DNA from: Pokkaliibacter sp046614695
GTDB lineage: Bacteria > Pseudomonadota > Gammaproteobacteria > Pseudomonadales > Balneatricaceae
DNA length: 45,193 bases
Assembly (NCBI RefSeq): GCF_046614695.1
Contig: NZ_JBKKHQ010000002.1
Span: 1-45,193, forward strand
Reading direction: 5' to 3'
Within the stretch, counting starts at the first letter, position 1. Each line of letters begins with the position of its first letter. The notes below the pieces were generated by a model. The model was not told the DNA's origin. It ran no database searches and saw only the letters and a program-made list of their open reading frames with translations. Positions 25,558-35,258 of this stretch are shown here, in pieces. The translations under genes and the position numbers were made by a program.

Positions 25558-27090
25558 TCAGAGACTGGGCAACAAGGCTAAGGGCATCAGTCCATTGTAG
25601 TGGGCAGACTGGATCAGACGCTGGGCCTTCTCGATATCCGGTGCGAAATAGCGGTCCTTGTCATAGAAGGTGACTTCCTCACGCAGTGCTGCATGCGCTT
25701 CCTGCAACGGTTTTGACGGTTTGTGAGGAGCGCGGAAATCGACCCCCTGACATGCTGCCAGTAACTCAACCGCAAGAATGCCAGCCGTATTGTCGGACAT
25801 ATCACGCAGGCGTCGCGCCGCAAACGTTGCCATGGAAACGTGGTCTTCCTGATTGGCAGAGGTTGGCAGACTATCGATGGATGCAGGATGCGCCAGGGTC
25901 TTGTTCTCGGAGGCCAGGGCGGCACCAGTCACCTGAGCGATCATAAAACCTGAGTTGACGCCACCGTTGTTGACCAGGAATGGAGGCAGCTTGGACAGAT
26001 GAGTGTCAATCAGCAGCGCCATACGACGCTCAGACAGCGAACCGATCTCGGCAATGGCCAGTGCCAGATTATCCGCAGCCATGGCAACCGGCTCTGCATG
26101 GAAATTACCGCCACTGATGATGTCATTATCTTCTGCGAAAACCAGCGGGTTATCAGAAACAGAATTGGCCTCTACCAGCAGAACCTCTGCAGCCTGACGG
26201 ATCTGCTGCAAACAGGCACCCATAACCTGAGGCTGACAGCGCAGAGAATAAGGGTCCTGCACTTTTTCGCAGTTCTCATGGGAATTGCCGATCTCAGAAT
26301 GATCCTGCAGCAAATGACGATACGCCGCTGCTGCATCAATCTGGGTCTGATGACCACGGACCTGATGAATACGGGCATCAAAGGGGCTACGTGAACCCAG
26401 TGCAGCCTCAACGGACATGGCACCGGCAACGGTTGCTGCCGCGTACAAATCTTCTGAATAGAACAGGCCCTGAAGCGCAAAAGCGGTAGAGGCCTGTGTC
26501 CCGTTGAGCAGGGCCAGACCTTCTTTCGGTGCCAGCGTGATCGGCTCAAGTCCCGCAATTTTAAGGCCTTCAGCACCCGACAGGCGCTCACCTTTGTACA
26601 GCACCTCACCTTCACCCAAGAGTACGGTACTCATGTGTGCCAGAGGCGCAAGATCACCCGACGCACCAACGGAGCCTTTCTCAGGAATGCAGGGATAGAC
26701 CTCTGCATTCACCAGCGCCATCAGTGCCTGAATCACGCTCAGACGAATACCGGAGAAACCACGTGCCAGCGAGTTGATCTTCAGTACCATCAACAGGCGT
26801 ACTGTTTCAGGCTGCATAAACTGGCCGACACCCGCCGCGTGGGAAAGCACGATGCTACGTTGCAGCAGGTCCAGATCTTCCGGAGAAATACGCGTATTGG
26901 CGAGCAGGCCAAAACCGGTATTGATGCCATAGACCACACGATTTTCTGCGATAACGCGGGCTACTGCCGCAGCACTTTGCTCAATCGCGGTATGGCAGGA
27001 AGGGTCCAGCTCCAGCTTGACAGCCTCACGGCTGATGCGGCGAAGGTCGGCCAGCGTGATGGCACCAGGGGTTAATTTCAGTGTGAACAC
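25558..27090 (-). CDS. hutH: Histidine ammonia-lyase
   Basis: Deaminates histidine to urocanate, the first step of histidine use. At 510 residues it matches the family. The MIO cofactor is formed from A143-S144-G145 in KGSVGASGDLAPLAHM; YGINTGFG and NEDHVSM-type QEDHVSM motifs are present. Last gene of the minus-strand hutI-hutU-hutH run, 65 bases after hutU. Confidence 0.98.
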   Translation of the reverse strand: MFTLKLTPGAITLADLRRISREAVKLELDPSCHTAIEQSAAAVARVIAENRVVYGINTGFGLLANTRISPEDLDLLQRSIVLSHAAGVGQFMQPETVRLLMVLKINSLARGFSGIRLSVIQALMALVNAEVYPCIPEKGSVGASGDLAPLAHMSTVLLGEGEVLYKGERLSGAEGLKIAGLEPITLAPKEGLALLNGTQASTAFALQGLFYSEDLYAAATVAGAMSVEAALGSRSPFDARIHQVRGHQTQIDAAAAYRHLLQDHSEIGNSHENCEKVQDPYSLRCQPQVMGACLQQIRQAAEVLLVEANSVSDNPLVFAEDNDIISGGNFHAEPVAMAADNLALAIAEIGSLSERRMALLIDTHLSKLPPFLVNNGGVNSGFMIAQVTGAALASENKTLAHPASIDSLPTSANQEDHVSMATFAARRLRDMSDNTAGILAVELLAACQGVDFRAPHKPSKPLQEAHAALREEVTFYDKDRYFAPDIEKAQRLIQSAHYNGLMPLALLPSL

Positions 27091-27155
27091 GTTTTACTAC
27101 TCCACAAACGGCAGCCAGGCTGCCGTTAATCAAAGTTATACCCAGAGCTGAGTGA

Positions 27156-28832
27156 TCAGTCTTCCAGCATGGGAAGATCAAGGCCTTCACGCTTCGCGCA
27201 GTCAACAGCAATATCGTAGCCGGCATCAGCATGGCGCATGACACCGGTACCCGGATCATTACGCAGCACACGGCCAAGGCGAACATGTGCTTCATCCGTA
27301 CCATCAGCGACAATAACAACGCCTGCATGCTGAGAGAAGCCCATACCCACGCCACCACCGTGGTGCAACGATACCCAGGTAGCGCCAGAAGCCGTGTTCA
27401 GCAAGGCATTGAGCAGCGGCCAGTCGGACACAGCATCAGAGCCATCCTTCATGGATTCGGTTTCACGGTTAGGGCTGGCCACTGAGCCTGAATCAAGATG
27501 GTCACGGCCGATAACCACAGGCCCTTTCAGCTCACCTTTGGCGACCATTTCATTGAACGCCAACGCCAGACGTGCACGGTCCTTCAGACCCACCCAGCAG
27601 ATACGTGCGGGGAGACCCTGGAAAGCAATGCGCTCACGCGCCATATCCAGCCAGTTGTGCAGATGAGGATTATCAGGAATCAGCTCTTTAACTTTCTGAT
27701 CCGTTTTATAGATATCTTCAGGGTCACCAGACAAGGCTGCCCAACGGAAGGGACCAATGCCTTCACAAAACAGCGGCCGTACATAGGCAGGAACAAAGCC
27801 CGGGAAGTCAAAAGCATTCTTGACCCCTTCCTCAAGCGCCATCTGACGGATGTTATTACCGTAATCCAGGGTTGCAGCACCCTTGGCTTGAAGATCCAGC
27901 ATGGCCTGAACCTGAACGGCCATGGAAGCCTTGGCAGCTTTCACAACACCCGCCTCATCCTCCTGACGGCGGCGCTTGGCCTCATCGACAGTCCATCCCT
28001 GTGGCAGATAGCCATTCAACGGATCATGAGCAGAGGTCTGGTCAGTAACGACATCAGGGACAACACCGCGTGCTGCCAGCTCAGCAAAAACATCTGCCGC
28101 ATTGCCCAGCAAACCGACAGAGATTGCATCGCCGTTGGCATTGGCTTTATTGATGATTTCCAGCGCTTCATCCAGCGTCGTCGCCTTGTAGTCCAGGTAG
28201 CGGGTACGCAAACGGAAATCGATGCGGGATTCATCGCACTCGACCGCCAGCACATTAAAGCCAGCCATGACACCAGCCAGTGGCTGAGCGCCACCCATGC
28301 CGCCCAGACCACCCGTCAGAATCCAGCGGCCTTTGGCCTCGCCACCAAAATGCTGCTTGGCAACGGCGACAAAGGTTTCATAGGTCCCCTGAACGATGCC
28401 CTGAGAACCGATGTAAATCCACGAGCCCGCTGTCATCTGGCCATACATCATCAGGCCTTTCTTATCGAGCTCGTTGAAATGCTCCCAGTTCGCCCAGTGC
28501 GGTACCAGGTTCGAGTTGGCAATCAACACTCGTGGCGCATTTTCATGAGTTTTGAACACACCAACGGGCTTACCAGACTGAACCAGCAGCGTTTCATCAT
28601 TTTCCAGACGCTTCAGTACTTCCACGATTTTATCGAAGCACTCCCAGTTACGGGCAGCGCGCCCGATTCCGCCATAAACCACCAGTGAAGCAGGATGCTC
28701 TGCCACTTCAGGATCCAGGTTGTTCATCAGCATGCGCATGGCGGCTTCGGTCAACCAGCTCTTACAGCTCAGCTCGTTGCCGTGGGGCGCGCGAATTTCG
28801 CGCGAGGTGTCCAGACGGGAATCGGTCGACAT
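27156..28832 (-). CDS. hutU: Urocanate hydratase (urocanase)
   Basis: Converts urocanate to 4-imidazolone-5-propionate using NAD as electrophile. The protein is 558 residues from the ATG at 28832, which has GAGGAG five bases upstream; a longer in-frame start at 28868 has none. Hallmarks are LVVYGGIGRAARNW, MYGQMTAGSWIYIGSQGIVQGT, the NAD-binding GGLGGMGGAQP, and DQTSAHDPLNGYLP. It lies between hutI and hutH in pathway order 3-2-1 along the transcript. Confidence 0.98.
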   Translation of the reverse strand: MSTDSRLDTSREIRAPHGNELSCKSWLTEAAMRMLMNNLDPEVAEHPASLVVYGGIGRAARNWECFDKIVEVLKRLENDETLLVQSGKPVGVFKTHENAPRVLIANSNLVPHWANWEHFNELDKKGLMMYGQMTAGSWIYIGSQGIVQGTYETFVAVAKQHFGGEAKGRWILTGGLGGMGGAQPLAGVMAGFNVLAVECDESRIDFRLRTRYLDYKATTLDEALEIINKANANGDAISVGLLGNAADVFAELAARGVVPDVVTDQTSAHDPLNGYLPQGWTVDEAKRRRQEDEAGVVKAAKASMAVQVQAMLDLQAKGAATLDYGNNIRQMALEEGVKNAFDFPGFVPAYVRPLFCEGIGPFRWAALSGDPEDIYKTDQKVKELIPDNPHLHNWLDMARERIAFQGLPARICWVGLKDRARLALAFNEMVAKGELKGPVVIGRDHLDSGSVASPNRETESMKDGSDAVSDWPLLNALLNTASGATWVSLHHGGGVGMGFSQHAGVVIVADGTDEAHVRLGRVLRNDPGTGVMRHADAGYDIAVDCAKREGLDLPMLED

Positions 28833-28921
28833 AGTGTGCTCCTCAATCAAGTTGTTTGAAGCGTTCAAAAAAGGTTCAGCGCCTGCTCTACAGTGATAGC
28901 TCAGGCGTTATTGCTCGTCGT

Positions 28922-30157
28922 TCAGGAGTAATTGTTCGGCGTAAGATGCCCGGCAAACAGCCTGTAGAGCGGCTGACTGACACCAAAACAGTAGGCAAGC
29001 TCCGCCGGGTGACGGATATCCCATACCAGCAGATCAGCATGGGCACCGGGAATAATCTGACCGAGCTTTCCTTGCTGCCCCAGCGCCGTGGCGGCGTGCT
29101 GAGTCACACCACGCAAGACTTCCTCAGGCGTAAGGCGAAAGAGAGTACAACCCATATTCATCATCAGGCGCAGTGACGCCAGAGGCGACGTGCCCGGATT
29201 GAAGTCGGTTGCCAGCGCCATAGGCACGCTGTACTCGCGAAGCAGTTCAATGGGTGGCAACTGGGTTTCACGTAGGAAATAGAAGGCTCCTGGCAGGAGA
29301 ACGGCCACAGTACCGGCATTAGCCATGGCGCGAACGCCAGCCTCATCCAGATACTCGACATGATCCGCAGAGAGACCACCCCTTTCGGCAACCAGCTCAC
29401 TGCCCCCCAATAGGCTTAGCTGTTCAGCATGAGCTTTAATGTTGAGGCCATGTGCTTTTGCAGCGTCAAACACCCGCGCGGTCTGCTCAGTTGAAAAGGC
29501 AATACCTTCACAGAACACATCAACGGCATCGGCCAGTTGCTCTGCCGCTACGACAGGAATCATCTTGTCGCAGACCAGTGTGATGTAATCATCCGCGCGG
29601 CCGACAAACTCAGGTGGAAGAGCATGTGCGCCAAGGAAAGTGGCATGAAGACGGACAGAGTAACCTTGCGTCAGAGCCTTGGCGGCGCGCAGTAACTTGA
29701 GTTCATCCTCCAGGCTCAAGCCATAGCCTGACTTGATTTCGATAGTGGTGACGCCTTCACGCAGGAGAGCTTCAAGCCTTGGTTTGGCGGCCTCAACCAG
29801 CGTTTCAATCGTTGCCTCTCGCGTGGCGCGAACGGTGCTGGCAATGCCACCGCCTTCCTTCGCAATCGTGCTGTATGGCACACCCTGCAGGCGTCGCTCA
29901 AACTCATCAGCGCGATCTCCGCCGTAAATCAGATGAGTGTGGCAATCAATCAGTCCCGGAGTGACATATCGTCCCTGTAAGTCCAGCACAGCATCGTCTG
30001 ATGCGGCAGCGCTGTATTCTTCCATGGGAATAACGCGACATATTTTGCCCTGCTGAATCTCAATAGCACTCAGCGGCTTTTGACCATAACCCTCCTCGCC
30101 CAACTCCATCGTGATGGGGCGTGCATTGAGTAGCCAGGTAAAAGCGGTGTCAGTCAT
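28922..30157 (-). CDS. hutI: Imidazolonepropionase
   Basis: Hydrolyses imidazolone propionate to N-formimino-glutamate. A 411-residue amidohydrolase with the metal motif DCHTHLIYGG, the IEIKSGYGL segment, the HAEQLS and SADHVEYL metal ligands, and ATDFNPGTSP. It is first in the transcript, directly behind the HutC-type operator; GGAG precedes the ATG at 30157. No hutF or hutG for the last steps lies in this window, so the end of the pathway is encoded elsewhere. Confidence 0.97.
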   Translation of the reverse strand: MTDTAFTWLLNARPITMELGEEGYGQKPLSAIEIQQGKICRVIPMEEYSAAASDDAVLDLQGRYVTPGLIDCHTHLIYGGDRADEFERRLQGVPYSTIAKEGGGIASTVRATREATIETLVEAAKPRLEALLREGVTTIEIKSGYGLSLEDELKLLRAAKALTQGYSVRLHATFLGAHALPPEFVGRADDYITLVCDKMIPVVAAEQLADAVDVFCEGIAFSTEQTARVFDAAKAHGLNIKAHAEQLSLLGGSELVAERGGLSADHVEYLDEAGVRAMANAGTVAVLLPGAFYFLRETQLPPIELLREYSVPMALATDFNPGTSPLASLRLMMNMGCTLFRLTPEEVLRGVTQHAATALGQQGKLGQIIPGAHADLLVWDIRHPAELAYCFGVSQPLYRLFAGHLTPNNYS

Positions 30158-30170
30158 TCTTCACTCCACG

Positions 30171-30193
30171 GTTGTATATACAACTATATACAA
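30171..30193. promoter_or_regulatory. HutC-type operator upstream of hutI
   Basis: GTTGTATATACAAC (30171-30184) is a perfect 14-bp palindrome matching the TGTATATACA core known for the histidine repressor HutC, a GntR-family protein released by urocanate. On the minus strand TTGTATATA is repeated 11 bp upstream (to 30193), giving a second half-site. It sits 14 bases before the hutI ATG and about 100 bases before a divergent gene. hutC itself is not in the window. Confidence 0.85.
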
Positions 30194-30294
30194 GAGGTTA
30201 TACCGCAAAGTTTTACCGCCCGCAATTCCCCTTGTGGCTTTACAGAAAGGAAACAGACTGTCTAGAGTGGAACAAAACCGGAGAGGATGGCGGC

Positions 30295-31077
30295 GTGAAG
30301 TTAAGACACATTGGCCTCGGCTTATTGCTGGGATGGCTGGCATCAGGCGCACAAGCAGAAGAGCGCTGGCAACGTGATAGCTATATCAATCAGGCTTTTC
30401 AAACCATCGCGTTGAAACGCGAATATGAGCAAGGCTCAGCAGGCAAGCTGGTACGCTGGGATGATCCTATCCGCTATCACATCGTTAACCCCGTAAAAAG
30501 CATGGCCAAATTCACCACACTCATGGCGGTGCATCTGCAGCAATTAAGTCAGATTACCGGCCTGCCATTACAAGGAGTGCCTTTACAGCAGGCTAACATG
30601 AGGATTTTTATTGTCCCGCAGGCGCAGGTGGATAGCGTGTTGATCAAGGCTTTGGGGCGGCAGCCGTTTGACAAAAAGATCACTTCTCAAGCGGTGTGTT
30701 ATGGACAGGTACACTTACGAGGCAGCACCATTGCTGGCGCGACAATTGTGATCCCAATCGACAATGCCTTACGCCAGAGCAAAGCCGTCGATTGCATCAT
30801 TGAAGAAACCACACAGGTATTGGGCCTGCCCAATGATTCTGACAGCGTTTTCCCTTCAATCTTTAATGACCACAGCATCGACCGCTATCTCTCCGGCCTC
30901 GACTACTTGCTATTGAAAGTACTGTACGACAAACGGCTGAAGCCCGGCATGTCGGTTCCTGAAGTCAAAACACAACTACCAGCCATCATTAAAGACTTGC
31001 GGGCACGAGGCGAGATTAGCCAGGCAGCATCCCGCGTCCGCTCCACCGGGCTGCATGCCTATCTGGATGGTAGCTAA
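30295..31077 (+). CDS. DUF2927-type secreted protein
   Basis: A 260-residue protein with a signal peptide (MKLRHIGLGLLLGWLASGAQA). The segment EETTQVLGLPNDSD followed by SIFND and DxLLLKVLYDKRL-like spacing matches what I recall of DUF2927, a family of unknown function. The start is the GTG at 30295, chosen because GGAGAGGA (30280-30287) is seven bases upstream and the signal peptide begins there; an in-frame extension back to 30172 would run through the HutC operator. It is divergent from hutI, so its promoter shares that operator region. No function is known. Confidence 0.87.
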   Translation: MKLRHIGLGLLLGWLASGAQAEERWQRDSYINQAFQTIALKREYEQGSAGKLVRWDDPIRYHIVNPVKSMAKFTTLMAVHLQQLSQITGLPLQGVPLQQANMRIFIVPQAQVDSVLIKALGRQPFDKKITSQAVCYGQVHLRGSTIAGATIVIPIDNALRQSKAVDCIIEETTQVLGLPNDSDSVFPSIFNDHSIDRYLSGLDYLLLKVLYDKRLKPGMSVPEVKTQLPAIIKDLRARGEISQAASRVRSTGLHAYLDGS

Positions 31078-31096
31078 TCCGTTTACTTGCCGGACG

Positions 31097-31128
31097 AAAA
31101 AAAAGAGGCGCACAAAGCGCCTCTTTTT
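31097..31128. terminator. Bidirectional terminator after the DUF2927 gene
   Basis: GAGGCGC (31105-31111) pairs with GCGCCTC (31117-31123) around a 5-nt loop, with eight A before and five T after. It also serves the convergent membrane-protein gene on the minus strand. Confidence 0.92.
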
Positions 31129-31140
31129 ACTGGATCGAAC

Positions 31141-31467
31141 TTACCACTGAAAATACAACCCGGCAGCGCTGAGCAAGCCAATCACACCGTAAATACGAGC
31201 GGCCATGGCTCCTTTAAGAATGCGCTGCAAAATGACAAAGTAGAGAATGGGAAAGGTCACAAGAACGCTACCCAGCACCATCCAAAGCGTCAGGTGATAA
31301 GCACCAAATACAATCGAAAAAATCAGCGCCAATGCAGCCAGATTCCCCCAAATCACCAGTTCAGCCGTCATACTGTCAGGGGTTTTCTTCATCAGCTGCT
31401 GTACTGATAAGGCGGCCGCCATACAAAAGGTTCCCGCGACTAAAAACAAAATCAGGCTTAGCGTCAT
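31141..31467 (-). CDS. Small membrane protein, about four transmembrane helices
   Basis: A 108-residue, strongly hydrophobic protein with four likely membrane helices (about residues 2-22, 37-60, 62-82 and 88-107) separated by short loops with Lys/Arg (MKKTPDS, QRILKG). AGAGAGC precedes the ATG at 31467. It ends the minus-strand prmB-aroC-MFS run, 71 bases after the DUF6489-type gene. I do not recognise the family; no catalytic residues stand out. Confidence 0.75.
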   Translation of the reverse strand: MTLSLILFLVAGTFCMAAALSVQQLMKKTPDSMTAELVIWGNLAALALIFSIVFGAYHLTLWMVLGSVLVTFPILYFVILQRILKGAMAARIYGVIGLLSAAGLYFQW

Positions 31468-31538
31468 TACTGCTCTCTACTCTTCCAGAAAACTTTTCAG
31501 GCACATCCTTCAGGCGTCAGTGAATGCTGAGCGCCGTC

Positions 31539-31805
31539 TCAGCTATCTTTTGATGAGTCATCCTTTCGAGGACTGAAGCTGCTGCTCATCATATTCAGCA
31601 TCATCTTCTGCCAGGCATCCATCGTCCCTACCGCGTTGGGCATATGAGGTTTCAGCCAGCTCATCGGATCATAACCTTCCGCCCCGGCATCCATTTGCTC
31701 CCGAAAGCGGTTTAGCATCTCTTCATGAAGAGGCTCAAGATCAGGAAGACCTAAGGCTTTGCGTAGCTCTTCCGGGGTCATATCCACTTCAATATTGAAT
31801 TTCAT
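31539..31805 (-). CDS. DUF6489-type small protein, 88 aa
   Basis: An 88-residue soluble protein starting MKFNIEVDMTPEELRKALGLPDL, a pattern I associate with DUF6489 proteins of unknown function; the middle is acidic and rich in Met. The ATG at 31805 follows GGGAGAGAG; an upstream in-frame start at 31829 is less likely. It lies 53 bases after the MFS gene on the same strand. No function can be named. Confidence 0.8.
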   Translation of the reverse strand: MKFNIEVDMTPEELRKALGLPDLEPLHEEMLNRFREQMDAGAEGYDPMSWLKPHMPNAVGTMDAWQKMMLNMMSSSFSPRKDDSSKDS

Positions 31806-31858
31806 TAGGCTCTCTCCCGAAGCGCTCAAACGCTTCTGATTATTCTTTGAATGGATTC

Positions 31859-33028
31859 CTAACTTTCAGTGACGGCTGGCTCTTTCATCCAGAGGATTGC
31901 CATAACAAAGGCAACGGCAGTGATGATGGCAGCAAAGTAGAAAGTGGCAGACATTCCGATATTCTGCCAGATATAGCCACTGGCAAAAGCGCCAATTGAG
32001 CCGCCCGCGCCGTATGCCAGCGCCGAAAAGAGCGCCTGTCCCTGCCCTTCGTTACCTCCTGAGAAATATTGCTGTACCAGATTAATGCCGCACACGTGTA
32101 ACACACCGAAAGTTGCCGCGTGAAAAAGCTGGACCAACGCCATCAGCAATAAAGAGTCCGGCAGCGCCGCCGTGACCGTCCAGCGAATAACAGACAATAG
32201 CAAGGCGACTGTCAGCAGCTTGACCACGCCCCATTTAAGAAAGCGGTACATGAAGAAGAACAGCACAACTTCTGCCACCACACCCAGCGCCCAGAAAGTG
32301 CCCACTGCGGCACTCGAGTAACCATGCGCTTTCATATAAAGGCTATAGAAGGTGTAGTAAGGCCCCATCGCCAATTGAGCCAGCAGGAAGATGCCGTAGA
32401 ACAGCAGCACCTGAGGCACTAAAAGACGTTTAAAAAAAGACTGCCCTTCCTGCTTTTCAATACTTTTCCCGGGGTCCTGAATACTGCAGGAGAAGAGCCA
32501 ACTACCACCTAACGCCAGCATCAGACAGAAAGGGAGTATGGCGGTTCCTGTGATTTCCAATGCCCATCCGAGCAGCAACACCATGGCAATAAAGCCAAGA
32601 GAGCCCCAGATACGAATCTTGCTGTAGTACTGACGCTGCGTGCCCAGGTACTGAAGCGTGATGACCTCAAACTGAGGAAGTACAGCGTTAAGGAAGAGAG
32701 TAAATGCCACCATTGCCAGCGCCATGGACAGCATGGTGTGAGAAATCCAGACGCCAGCAACGCACAGACTGCCAAGAAAGGCACCAATCCGAATAATACG
32801 AAGTCGCTGCTGAGTTTTATCTGCCAGCCAACCCCAGAGATTCGGACCGACAATTCGCGTCGCCATGTATATCGACATCAGCTGACCGATGGCTATTGCA
32901 TCGAAGCCCTGCCCATCCAGATACACACTCCAGTAGGGAGAGAAACAGCCAATAAAAGCGAAATAACAGGCATAGAAACCGGAAAGGCGCCAATACGGTA
33001 GCGCCTCCCGATTAAAGGTCAGGTTCAT
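31859..33028 (-). CDS. MFS transporter (HcaT/LacY-like, MFS_1_like)
   Basis: A 389-residue transporter with about 12 membrane helices. The start MNLTFNREALPYWRLSGFYACYFAFIGCFSPYWSVYL resembles the phenylpropionate-permease (HcaT) group, and the loop VGPNLWGWLADKTQQRLRIIRIG is the typical MFS cytoplasmic signature. The ATG at 33028 overlaps the aroC stop by four bases (ATGA), so the two are coupled; the longer in-frame start at 33160 lies inside aroC. Downstream of aroC the same order occurs in Pseudomonas by my recollection. The substrate is unknown. Confidence 0.93.
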   Translation of the reverse strand: MNLTFNREALPYWRLSGFYACYFAFIGCFSPYWSVYLDGQGFDAIAIGQLMSIYMATRIVGPNLWGWLADKTQQRLRIIRIGAFLGSLCVAGVWISHTMLSMALAMVAFTLFLNAVLPQFEVITLQYLGTQRQYYSKIRIWGSLGFIAMVLLLGWALEITGTAILPFCLMLALGGSWLFSCSIQDPGKSIEKQEGQSFFKRLLVPQVLLFYGIFLLAQLAMGPYYTFYSLYMKAHGYSSAAVGTFWALGVVAEVVLFFFMYRFLKWGVVKLLTVALLLSVIRWTVTAALPDSLLLMALVQLFHAATFGVLHVCGINLVQQYFSGGNEGQGQALFSALAYGAGGSIGAFASGYIWQNIGMSATFYFAAIITAVAFVMAILWMKEPAVTES

Positions 33029-34131
33029 ACTACCTGCCCGGGCACCACAGGTGTTGCGATGCTGACATCCGCATTTTGCCCACGGTGACGCAGGTAATGA
33101 TCCAGCACAACGATGGCAAGCATGGCTTCGGCAATCGGTGTCGCACGAATACCTACACAAGGATCATGACGACCATGAGTAACGACCTCAATGGGGTTGC
33201 CATGAACATCAATGCTCTTACCTGGCAGACGCAGGCTTGAAGTCGGCTTTAGCGCCATACTGACGACCAGATCCTGACCACTGGAAATACCGCCTAACAC
33301 ACCGCCCGCGGAATTGGAGAGAAAACCTTCCGGGGTGATTTCATCGCGATGCTCAGTGCCTTTTTGCTCAATGCTGGCAAAACCGTCACCAATCTCCACA
33401 CCTTTCACAGCATTAATGCTCATCATGGCATGAGCGATATCAGCATCCAGACGATCAAAGACCGGCTCGCCAAGCCCAGGAATCATGCCACTGGCAACGA
33501 CATTAATACGCGCGCCAATGGAGTCGCCTTCTTTACGCAGCGCATCCATGTACTCGGCCATCTGCTCGGCCGCAACCGCATCCGGGCTGAAGAATGCATT
33601 ATTACCGACTTCATCCCAGGAGAAGCGGGATTCGTCAATTTTGATCGGCCCCAGTTGCGCAAGATAACCGCGAATCTCAATTCCAAGCTTTTCACGCAGG
33701 AACTTCTTGGCAACGGCGCCTGCCGCAACGCGCATGGCTGTTTCACGCGCCGACGAGCGGCCACCTCCGCGATAATCACGAATACCGTACTTATGCATGT
33801 AGGTGTAATCCGCGTGAGCGGGACGGAAAGTATCCTTGATATTGGAATAGTCCTTGGAGCGCTGATCCGTGTTCTCAATCAGCAGGCCAATGGAAGTGCC
33901 CGTCGTCTTGCCTTCAAATACGCCGGAAAGAATCTTGACCTCATCCGGCTCACGACGCTGGGTGGTATACCGATTCTGACCGGGCTTGCGACGATCCAAC
34001 TCGATCTGCAGATCGGCTTCGCTGATCTCGATCCCGGGAGGACAACCATCAATAATACAGCCGAGGGCAATACCGTGGCTCTCACCGAAGGTAGTGACTT
34101 TGAAAACCTGGCCGATACTGTTTCCTGCCAT
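33025..34131 (-). CDS. aroC: Chorismate synthase
   Basis: Last step of the shikimate pathway: 5-enolpyruvylshikimate 3-phosphate to chorismate, needing reduced FMN. The 368-residue protein opens [29 protein letters not shown] and keeps the [43 protein letters not shown] stretch and the VSGGKEH-type [14 protein letters not shown] motif. The ATG at 34131 is the family start and has AGGA upstream; a longer in-frame start at 34164 is not needed. It is followed by the MFS gene with a 4-base overlap. Confidence 0.98.
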   Translation of the reverse strand: [368 protein letters not shown]

Positions 34132-34215
34132 GAAGCTTGTTCCTAAATCGCTGCGCACCCTCACTCGGAGAGCGCGTTATACGGGTTTGCGTAACACCAA
34201 TGATTCGCGCAAACG

Positions 34216-35133
34216 TTAAAAGAGATGGGCGCAACCTTTAAGTTGTTCAGCGGTTAACATGAAGACACCATGTCCACCATGCTCAAAGTCGAGCCACAGG
34301 AACGGCACTTGCGGGTACTGCTCCTGTAAATGAATTTCTGAATTGCCGACCTCAACAATCAACAGACCATCATCAGACAGGTAATCGACCGCTTCGCGCA
34401 GAATTCGGCGGGTCACATCCAGGCCATCATCACCGGAGGAAAGCCCCAGAGCGGGCTCATGATGATACTCATCCGGCATGGAGGCGAAGTCTTCGGCATC
34501 CACATAAGGAGGATTGCTGACGATCAAATCGTACTGCTGCTCAGCCACACCATTAAAGACATCTGAGCGGATTGCGCTAACCCGGTCTTCCATGTGGTGA
34601 CGCTTAATATTGAGCTTGGCTACTGCCAGTGCATCGGCAGAAATATCAACCAGATCAACACTGGCTTCTGGGAAAGCGGCCGCACAGGCAATACCGATAC
34701 AACCACTCCCGGTACAAAGATCAAGAATACGTCCCACCGGCTTGTATTGAAGCCAGGGCTCAAAACGCTGCTCAATCATTTCGGCAAGCGGTGAACGCGG
34801 TACAAGCACCCGTTGATCAACATAAAACTTAAGACCGGCAAACCAGGCTTCGCCGATCAGATAAGCGGCAGGAATACGATCTTTGACACGCTTTACCACC
34901 CAGTCAGCGATTTTTTCGCGCTCCTGACGCGTAAGACGTGCATCCAGCACTTCTTTATCGACATCCCATGCCAGATGCACAGAGTTAAGGACCAGGTTAA
35001 CCGCTTCATCCCAGGCGTTATCGGTACCGTGGCCAAAAAAGATTTTAGCCTCACTGAAACGGCTTACGGCCCAGCGAATCATATCGCGAATGGTACTTAA
35101 CTCTTCGACTGCCTGTTCGGTATTAATCTGCAT
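34216..35133 (-). CDS. prmB: 50S ribosomal protein L3 N5-glutamine methyltransferase
   Basis: SAM-dependent enzyme methylating a glutamine of ribosomal protein L3. The 305-residue protein has an N-terminal helical domain with VDKEVLDARLTRQEREKIADWVVKRV and PAAYLIGEAWFAGL, then the Rossmann fold with ILDLCTGSGCIGIACA and the catalytic NPPYVD motif. It is first in the minus-strand run to aroC, with an 84-base gap. Confidence 0.97.
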   Translation of the reverse strand: MQINTEQAVEELSTIRDMIRWAVSRFSEAKIFFGHGTDNAWDEAVNLVLNSVHLAWDVDKEVLDARLTRQEREKIADWVVKRVKDRIPAAYLIGEAWFAGLKFYVDQRVLVPRSPLAEMIEQRFEPWLQYKPVGRILDLCTGSGCIGIACAAAFPEASVDLVDISADALAVAKLNIKRHHMEDRVSAIRSDVFNGVAEQQYDLIVSNPPYVDAEDFASMPDEYHHEPALGLSSGDDGLDVTRRILREAVDYLSDDGLLIVEVGNSEIHLQEQYPQVPFLWLDFEHGGHGVFMLTAEQLKGCAHLF

Positions 35134-35258
35134 GGAAAGCCTGTGTCGATAATGTGCATACGCACTTAATTGGCAACGGTCAGCGCTGGTGGCACCGAGC
35201 CTCTTAAGTTAAAGTGCCAATATTAAAGAAACATGCAGCACAAGGCTATCTATCCCCC

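Noticed and set aside
27498..28688. 396-codon plus-strand frame antisense to hutU
   Set aside because: It lies wholly inside hutU, whose motifs are complete; a mirror frame from hutU codon bias.
30172..30294. Longer N-terminus of the DUF2927 protein starting at 30172
   Set aside because: It would translate the HutC operator and bury the signal peptide; the GTG at 30295 has a strong ribosome site.
33349..34146. 265-codon plus-strand frame antisense to aroC
   Set aside because: Covers the conserved aroC coding region; no ribosome site or protein motif of its own.
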